From Allobosea sp. Leaf344 (lineage in GTDB: Bacteria; Pseudomonadota; Alphaproteobacteria; Rhizobiales; Beijerinckiaceae), in the NCBI RefSeq assembly GCF_001426225.1, contig NZ_LMRT01000014.1, positions 479,903-543,902 of the forward strand: a stretch of DNA of 64,000 nucleotides, written 5' to 3'. Below, one piece after another: positions 58,173 to 64,000 of the stretch (within the stretch, counting starts at the first letter, position 1; the number at the start of each line of letters is the position of its first letter). The notes below the pieces were generated by a model. That model saw only the letters and a program-made list of their open reading frames with translations. It did not search any database and was not told the DNA's origin. Made by a program: the position numbers and the translations under genes.

Positions 58173-61100
58173 TCACCCGGCCTGCCGCCGCAGCGGCCAT
58201 GGGTTCTCCGGCGCGCCGGGCTCGATCCGCGCCTGCCCGGCATGGTCGCGCAGCACTTGCTCGATCGGCACGATCTCCCCGGCATGGCCGCCCGCCGCGA
58301 GATAGAGCTCGCGCGGCAGGATGAACTCGATCGGCGCGACGATGGCCGGGGTCGGCACATAGCCGAAGGCGTTCTTCGGCATGCGCAACACGTCGACCAT
58401 CACCGTGATGCCGCCGCCCGGCCAGACATAGACCGGCGCGCCGCCCATGGTGACCCGCGTCTGGCCCGATTGCACCGAGCGCGTCAGCAGCACCGGGTTT
58501 TCCGTTACCCCCGCGCGCAGGCTGCCGCCGGCCCCCGCCATGAAGGTGACGGTACAGAGCGACGGCTCGCAATTCTCGCCGATCCGCTCGACCACCTGCC
58601 GTACCGGGCCGGGCATCGGCGCCTCCACCGGGCGCAGCGCCTCGTCCAGCACGCAATAGAGCGAATCCTCGCCGGTGGTCGAGGTCATCAGCAGGCGCAG
58701 CCCCGGCCAGGCCAGGGCCGGGTCGATCTTCTGGATGATCGAGAGCGGCTCGGTGATGTCGGTGCCGCCCCAGCCCAGGCCGGGTTCGGCGACCTGGAAA
58801 TAGCGGCCGGGCGTCGATTTGCGGCCGCGCACGCGGATCCCGGCGGGCCGCATGCCGAGCACGCGGCCGGCCTGGTGCTCCGTCAGCACGCCGGTGATGT
58901 GGTCGTCGACGACGATCACCTCGTCGACATGCCCCTGCCATTGCTGCGCGAATATGCCGATGGTCGCCGAGCCGCAGCCGACGCGCATCCGCGTCTCCGG
59001 CTTGCCGTCGACGATCGGCGCCTGTCCGGCCTGGACGATCACGCCATGGCCGCCATCGATGGTCAGCGCGACGGCCTCGCCATTGGCGAGCTTCATCATC
59101 GCCTCGCAGGTGGCGTTGCCTTCCTTCTTCGAGCCGCCGGTGAGATGGCGGACGCCGCCGATGGAGAGCATCTGCGAACCGTATTCGGCGGTGGTGACAT
59201 GGCCGATCTGCTCGCCATTGGCGCGGACCGCAGCGGTCTCGGGGCCGAGATGGCGGTCGGTGTCGATCTTCACCTTGACGCCGCAATAGGAGAAGATGCC
59301 CTCCGTCACCACGGTCACGGTATCGACACCCTCATGGGTGGAGGAGACGATGAAGGGCGCCGGCTTGTAGTCGGGATAGGTGGTTCCGGAGCCGATGCCG
59401 GTCACGAAGCTGCGCTCGGCCGAGATCAGCGAGCCGTCCCAATCCTGCGCCGGATCGCCGAAGGGCACGACATGCTGCCCATCCTCCACCGCCTGGGCGA
59501 GCAGGACGACGGGGTCGGTGCGGACCAGCAGGCCGTTCTCGTTCGCATAGCGCGAGCAGGCGCCTGCGCGGCCGGGCCTGATGCGGCACAGCACCGGGCA
59601 GGCATCGCAGCGGATGATGCCGTCCTCGCCCTCGGCGGCGCCGAATTTGCGGGAGCGCTCGGCGAGCGCCGCCGAGCCGGCCGGCTCCGCCAGCGCTTCG
59701 GCCTGCACGGCCGGGGTGTTGCCGGGGGCGTCTTCGCGCAGCGAAACTTCAGTCGAGCCGGGTGCATCGCGGCCAGGGCCCGGCGCGGGCCTGGCCTCGC
59801 GCTCGCGCATCAATTCCCAGAGCCGGTGCGGCAGCACCGGCACCTGGCGCGGGACGACGCCGGTGGCGTGGCGGATGGCGCCGAGGATCGCCGGCGCCGT
59901 CGGCACCAGCGCCGGCTCGCCGATGCCCTTCGCGCCGGAGGGGCCCAGCGGCTCCGGATCCTCGACCAGGATGATCTCGATCGGCGGCACGTCGCCGGCG
60001 GTCGGGATCAGGTAGTCATGCAGGTTCTCGGTGCGGCCGGGGAGATATTCCTCCATCAGCGCCAGCCCGATGCCCTGGGCGATGCCGCCATGGATCTGGC
60101 CTTCGAGCAGCATCGGATTGATCGCCCGCCCGACATCATGGGCGGCGACGATGCGGTTGAGCCTGATCGTGCCGAGGTCGAGATCGACGTCGAGCGAGGC
60201 GATCTGTGCGGCGAAACCATAGGTCGCATAGGGCACGCCCTGGCCCATCGCATCGAGCGGCACGGTCGGCGGATCGAAACTGCCGATCCCCTCGAGCACG
60301 ACGCCGTCCTCCTGGACCGGCAGCGCGGCGAGGTCGATCTGCGTGGCGACGCCCCTGTCGGTGACGGTGAGCCGCGTTCCAGCCAGGGCCAGGTGCGCCT
60401 CCGGGCCGGCATTGGTCAGCCGCAGGATCTCGGCCCGCAGCGCCTGGCCCGCCGCCTCGGCCGCGCGGCCCGAGACGAAGGTCTGGCGGGAGGCCGAGGT
60501 CTTTCCGGCGTCGAAGGTCTTGTCGGTGTCCCCCAGCACCAGGCTGAACTGCTGCACCGGCAGGCCGAGCGCATCAGCCAGGATCTGCGTCAGCACCGTC
60601 GTCGAGCCCTGGCCGATATCGACCGCGCCGTTCCAGAAGGTGAGGCGACCGTCCTGCGACAGCGTCACCCGCATCGTCGAGGGGTTGGACATGCCGGTAT
60701 TGCCGATGCCGTACCACATGCAGCCGATGCCGATTCCGCGCCGCTGCCGGGTTTCGCGCGCATTGAACGAAGCGGCCTCCGCCAGCAGCGCCTGCCAATG
60801 CGGGCGCAGCGTCTCCAGGCATTCCGCCAGCCCGGCGCTGGCTTCCAGACGCTGGCCGCTCGGCGTGACGTCGCCGGCGCGGATCGCGTTGATCAGCCGG
60901 AACTCCAGCCGGTCGATGCCGGCCGCCTCCGCCAGATCGTCGAACAGGGTCTCCTGCGCGATGGCGGCCTGCGGCACGCCGAAGCCGCGAAAGGCGCCGG
61001 ATGGCGGGCCGTTGGTGTAGATCGCCCGCGACAGGTTGCGGACATGGGGCACCTTGTAAGGCCCCGTGGCGTGGACCGGGACGCGGCCCGCCACCGTCGG

Positions 61101-62570
61101 CCCCCAGGAGGCGTAGGCGCCGGTGTCGAAATCGCCCTCCATCGCATAGGCGAGGAGCCGGCCCTGCGCATCGCAACCCGCCTTGGCGGTGATGGCGGAA
61201 GGGTGGCGCTTGGTCGAGGACATCATCGATTCCGGCCGGCTGAAGATGCAGCGCACCGGCCGGTCCAGCACCCAGGAAGCGACCGCCAGCATCGGCTGGA
61301 GCGACACGTCGAGCTTGCCGCCGAAGCCGCCGCCGCAGGCCGAGGGCAGGATGCGGACGCGCTCGACGGGGAGGCCGAGCACGCGGGCCACCTCGTCGCG
61401 GTCCATATAGGGCGCCTGGGTACAGGCGAAGATCTCGATGCCCTCGCCCTCGCGCCTGGCATAGCCGGCCTCGGGCTCGATATAGGCGTGTTCGACGAAG
61501 CCGGTGCGGAAGGCGCCGGAGGCGATATGAGCCGCTTCCGCGAAACCGGCCTCGACATCGCCGCGCTCGACGCGCCCGCGCGTCAGCACATTGTCGGCGG
61601 CGAAATCATGCAGCGCATAGGCGCCCTCGGCCAGGGCGGCCTCGACCCCGGTGAGCGCCGGCAGCGGCTCCCAGGAGATCGGGAACTCCTCGATCCTCAC
61701 CGCCTCGACCGCCTCGCGCTCGCCGACGATGGCCAGCACGCATTCGCCGCGATAGCGGGTTTCCCCGACGGAGAAGACCGGCTGGTCCTTGAGATGGGGG
61801 TAGATGCCGAAGGAGTTTTCCCCAGGCACGTCCGCCGCCGTAAAGACACGCACCAGCCCCGGACGGGCGGCGACGAAGCCGTCGACATCGCCGAGGGTGA
61901 AGCGGGCGCGCGGATGCGGGCAGCGCAGCGCCCGCAGCCAGAGCGCATCCTCGGGCGCGCGGTCGGCGCCGTAGAGGTCGCTGCCGGAGAGCTTCGGCAG
62001 CCCGTCGAGCCGCGACAGCCTGCTGCCGATGGCAGGGGCGGCGACGGCCGGCGCGGCCGGCTCCGCCTCGAGGAAGCGATGCGTCCCGCGGATCGCCTCG
62101 ACGATCTTGAGATAGCCGGTGCAGCGGCAGAGCACGCCGCCCAGCGCATAGAGCGTTTCCGCCTCGTCCGGCATCGGCCGGCGGCTGAGCAGGTCATAGC
62201 CGGCCATCAGCATGCCGGGCGTGCAGATCCCGCATTGGGCCGCGCCATGGGCGTGGAAGGCCCGCTGCATCGCCGCTCCCAGCCGGTCCGCGGCCAGGCC
62301 CTCGACGGTGATGACGCCGCGTCCGGCCACCTGTCCGATCGGGATCAGGCAGGCGCAGGCCTGGTCGCCATCGACCAGCACCGTGCAGGCGCCGCAATCG
62401 CCGGCGTCGCAGCCGCTCTTCGTTCCCGTCGCCCCCAGGCTGAAGCGGAGCACGTCGCTCAGCCTGGTGTCGGCTGCGTCCGGGACGGTGACGCGCCGGC
62501 CGTTCAAAGCGAAGGCGATCTCGTCGCCGGCGGCCGCGGCGGGGTCCAGGGAGCGGTCATGCAGGTTCAC
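58173..62570 (-). CDS. Fused [2Fe-2S]/molybdenum hydroxylase and 6-hydroxynicotinate-reductase-like protein
   Basis: 1465 aa in one uninterrupted frame. Residues 15-165 hold two [2Fe-2S] sites: Cys54, Cys59, Cys62, Cys74 (plant-ferredoxin type) and Cys113, Cys116, Cys148, Cys150. Residues about 180-925 are a xanthine-dehydrogenase-type molybdopterin domain (GGGFGGK, RGFGVPQ, DIGQGSTTVL and the active-site glutamate region AKGIGEPAL). A Pro/Ala/Glu-rich linker follows. Residues about 985-1465 resemble 6-hydroxynicotinate reductase, starting with a C-x2-C-x3-C-x9-C cluster motif (CDACPVLC then GACSRY). It would hydroxylate an N-heterocycle and then reduce the ring. It overlaps the FAD-subunit gene by 4 bases. 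The substrate is inferred, nicotinate being the best guess. Confidence 0.9.
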   Translation of the reverse strand: MNLHDRSLDPAAAAGDEIAFALNGRRVTVPDAADTRLSDVLRFSLGATGTKSGCDAGDCGACTVLVDGDQACACLIPIGQVAGRGVITVEGLAADRLGAAMQRAFHAHGAAQCGICTPGMLMAGYDLLSRRPMPDEAETLYALGGVLCRCTGYLKIVEAIRGTHRFLEAEPAAPAVAAPAIGSRLSRLDGLPKLSGSDLYGADRAPEDALWLRALRCPHPRARFTLGDVDGFVAARPGLVRVFTAADVPGENSFGIYPHLKDQPVFSVGETRYRGECVLAIVGEREAVEAVRIEEFPISWEPLPALTGVEAALAEGAYALHDFAADNVLTRGRVERGDVEAGFAEAAHIASGAFRTGFVEHAYIEPEAGYARREGEGIEIFACTQAPYMDRDEVARVLGLPVERVRILPSACGGGFGGKLDVSLQPMLAVASWVLDRPVRCIFSRPESMMSSTKRHPSAITAKAGCDAQGRLLAYAMEGDFDTGAYASWGPTVAGRVPVHATGPYKVPHVRNLSRAIYTNGPPSGAFRGFGVPQAAIAQETLFDDLAEAAGIDRLEFRLINAIRAGDVTPSGQRLEASAGLAECLETLRPHWQALLAEAASFNARETRQRRGIGIGCMWYGIGNTGMSNPSTMRVTLSQDGRLTFWNGAVDIGQGSTTVLTQILADALGLPVQQFSLVLGDTDKTFDAGKTSASRQTFVSGRAAEAAGQALRAEILRLTNAGPEAHLALAGTRLTVTDRGVATQIDLAALPVQEDGVVLEGIGSFDPPTVPLDAMGQGVPYATYGFAAQIASLDVDLDLGTIRLNRIVAAHDVGRAINPMLLEGQIHGGIAQGIGLALMEEYLPGRTENLHDYLIPTAGDVPPIEIILVEDPEPLGPSGAKGIGEPALVPTAPAILGAIRHATGVVPRQVPVLPHRLWELMREREARPAPGPGRDAPGSTEVSLREDAPGNTPAVQAEALAEPAGSAALAERSRKFGAAEGEDGIIRCDACPVLCRIRPGRAGACSRYANENGLLVRTDPVVLLAQAVEDGQHVVPFGDPAQDWDGSLISAERSFVTGIGSGTTYPDYKPAPFIVSSTHEGVDTVTVVTEGIFSYCGVKVKIDTDRHLGPETAAVRANGEQIGHVTTAEYGSQMLSIGGVRHLTGGSKKEGNATCEAMMKLANGEAVALTIDGGHGVIVQAGQAPIVDGKPETRMRVGCGSATIGIFAQQWQGHVDEVIVVDDHITGVLTEHQAGRVLGMRPAGIRVRGRKSTPGRYFQVAEPGLGWGGTDITEPLSIIQKIDPALAWPGLRLLMTSTTGEDSLYCVLDEALRPVEAPMPGPVRQVVERIGENCEPSLCTVTFMAGAGGSLRAGVTENPVLLTRSVQSGQTRVTMGGAPVYVWPGGGITVMVDVLRMPKNAFGYVPTPAIVAPIEFILPRELYLAAGGHAGEIVPIEQVLRDHAGQARIEPGAPENPWPLRRQAG

Positions 62571-63448
62571 GCGGCGATCTCCACGGGCGAGGGCATGAGC
62601 TGCGTCACGGCGCGGCGCACCAGCGTCAGCGCGGCATCCGAGCGATAGGCGGCACTGGCCCTGACATCGGCGATGGGGGCGAGCCCCGCCAGATCATCGG
62701 GCACGATCGCCTGGACCAGCGCCGGATCGGCCTTGCTGCCGAGGAGCCTGTCCTCCAGCGCGCGCAGGCGCAGCGGCACGCTCGAGCAGGCGCCGACCGC
62801 TATCCGCAGCGCGGCGATCCGCCCCTCCGCGTCGAGCGCCAGATTGGCCGCGACCGAGACGATCGAGATCACGAGATAGGCGCGCGCGCCGAGCTTCAGG
62901 AAGCATGAGCGCATCGCCTCCGGCTGCGCCGGGACGTGGATCGCCAGCAGGATCTCGTCGGGGGCGAGCGCCGTGCGGCGGTTGCCGAGGATGAATTGCG
63001 ACAGGGGCAGGCGGCGCGATCCGGAGCTGCTGGCGAGCTCGACCTCCGCATCGAGCGCCAGCAGCGGCGGCACGCCGTCGGCGGCCGGCGAGGCGTTGCA
63101 GAGATTGCCGCCGATCGTCGCCCGGTTCTGGATCTGCACCCCGCCGACCTGCCGGCAGGCCTGCTGCAGCGCCGCGAAGGCGGGCGGCAGATCGGCGCCG
63201 GCAATGTCGCTCCAGCGCGTCAGCGCACCGATGCGAAAGCCGTCATCGCTCCGGTCGATGCCGCCGAGCGCGGGCAGGGCGGTGAGATCCAGCACATCCT
63301 GTGGCTGCGTCTCGAACCAGACGGCGCGATGCGTCCGGACGGGATAGACATCGGTGCCGCCGGCCATGATCGCCAGGCCGGGGCCGGGTTGCGCGGCACG
63401 AAGCGCCAGCGCCTCGGTCAGGGTCTGCGGGCGGTGATAATGCGGCAT
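62567..63448 (-). CDS. FAD-binding subunit of xanthine dehydrogenase family (CoxM/XdhB type)
   Basis: 293 aa. The FAD-binding motifs are MAGGTDVYP (about residue 29), the TIGGNLCNASPAADG stretch (about 111-125) that grips the pyrophosphate, and the C-terminal CO-dehydrogenase flavoprotein domain with the SDAALTLVRR segment. It supplies the missing flavin module of the fused hydroxylase, since the fusion contains [2Fe-2S] and Mo parts but no FAD domain between them. The start codon overlaps the downstream gene's start region by ATGA, so the two polypeptides are made in a coupled way. Confidence 0.93.
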   Translation of the reverse strand: MPHYHRPQTLTEALALRAAQPGPGLAIMAGGTDVYPVRTHRAVWFETQPQDVLDLTALPALGGIDRSDDGFRIGALTRWSDIAGADLPPAFAALQQACRQVGGVQIQNRATIGGNLCNASPAADGVPPLLALDAEVELASSSGSRRLPLSQFILGNRRTALAPDEILLAIHVPAQPEAMRSCFLKLGARAYLVISIVSVAANLALDAEGRIAALRIAVGACSSVPLRLRALEDRLLGSKADPALVQAIVPDDLAGLAPIADVRASAAYRSDAALTLVRRAVTQLMPSPVEIAA

Positions 63449-63478
63449 GGTTCGCGCGTCCCCTCCGATGAAGCGATG

Positions 63479-63792
63479 TCAGGCCAGCTCCGGCGCCAAT
63501 GTCACCTTCAGCCCGTCCAGCGCCTCCGACATCAGGATCTGGCAGGACAGCCGCGAATTCGGCCGGACGTCGAAGGCGTCGTCCAGCCGCTCGATCTCCT
63601 CCGCCAGCGGCGGATGCAGCTTTCCGAGCCAGTCCGGATCGACATAGACATGACAGGTCGCGCAGGAGCAGGCACCGCCGCATTCGGCCTTGATCGGCAG
63701 GCCCCAGTCGCGGATCACCTCCATCAGGCGCCAGCCTTCCAGTGCCTCCAGCTCGCGCTCCTGCCCGTCGCGATCGGTCACCCGGACCATCA

Positions 63793-63793
<1 letters not shown>
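63479..63793 (-). CDS. [2Fe-2S] ferredoxin, adrenodoxin/Isc type
   Basis: 104 aa from ATG 63793. Cluster ligands are the pattern C-G-G-A-C-S-C-A-T-C (residues about 39-48) and the cysteine in SRLSCQILM near residue 84. DRDGQERELEALEGWRLMEVIRDWGLPI is the usual N-terminal half. Its start shares a base with the stop of the preceding ferredoxin reductase gene (TGATG), strong evidence that the two are partners. It is 30 bases upstream of the FAD-subunit gene and likely carries electrons to or from the fused enzyme. Confidence 0.93.

Positions 63794-64000
<207 letters not shown>

Noticed and set aside
58242..62648. A 1468-aa open frame on the plus strand opposite the molybdenum fusion gene.
   Set aside because: It is a shadow in GC-rich DNA: composition is dominated by Arg, Ala, Gly, Asp and His with no domain, while the minus strand shows complete cofactor motifs.

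Overview
The window is about 64 kb of GC-rich DNA from an alphaproteobacterium, most likely of the order Hyphomicrobiales (Rhizobiales). The signs are a complete nuoA-N operon in the alphaproteobacterial order, the nuoN-birA-RNase J and mce-DUF1467 gene neighbourhoods, an HdeA-like periplasmic protein and many Liv-type ABC uptake cassettes. A Bosea-like genus would fit, but that is inference from protein flavour, not a database result. No tRNA, rRNA, CRISPR array, transposase or replication origin was recognised.

Layout. 1-2127: the 3' end of mfd, a small unknown ORF, and a minus-strand pair (HdeA-like protein, M15-like peptidase). 2331-21988: the respiratory complex I operon nuoABCDEFGHIJKLMN, followed by birA, RNase J, methylmalonyl-CoA epimerase, a RidA protein and a DUF1467 membrane protein. 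The nuo operon carries an inserted four-helix-bundle ORF between nuoC and nuoD, a 76-aa membrane protein between nuoH and nuoI, and three inverted repeats built from 7-nt units. 21989-26422: an AT-rich leader and a 1300-aa subtilase autotransporter. 26457-32849: a divergent ureide/biuret catabolic cluster (atzF; biuH-like, atzG, atzE), a class V aminotransferase and a DsbA-like protein. 33077-37893: a five-gene Liv-type ABC importer. 38037-40869: two small cytochromes c, an orphan TRAP binding protein and a VOC protein. 41021-50045: an M81 peptidase, two M20 amidohydrolases and a Dpp/Opp-type ABC importer with a fused double ATPase. 50112-50196 (minus): a candidate CCUCC-motif small RNA. 50384-57218: an ABC exporter half-transporter and a second Liv-type importer with a fused permease. 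57263-64000 (minus): an unusual molybdenum hydroxylase operon.

How the parts fit. The first third is core energy metabolism: complex I on one long transcript with conserved passenger genes. The remainder is accessory scavenging of organic nitrogen. AtzE/AtzG, the BiuH-like hydrolase and AtzF would channel 1-carboxybiuret or biuret through allophanate to ammonia and CO2. The M81/M20/Dpp block would import and deacylate peptide-like or N-acylated compounds. The most unusual locus is the operon at the right edge: one 1465-aa polypeptide joins a [2Fe-2S] domain, a xanthine-dehydrogenase-type molybdenum domain and a 6-hydroxynicotinate-reductase-type [4Fe-4S] domain. It is encoded with its own FAD subunit, a ferredoxin, a ferredoxin reductase and a UPF0280 protein. 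The gene set suggests a self-contained hydroxylate-then-reduce system for an N-heterocycle such as nicotinate. Enzyme substrates and importer ligands are inferred from family and context.
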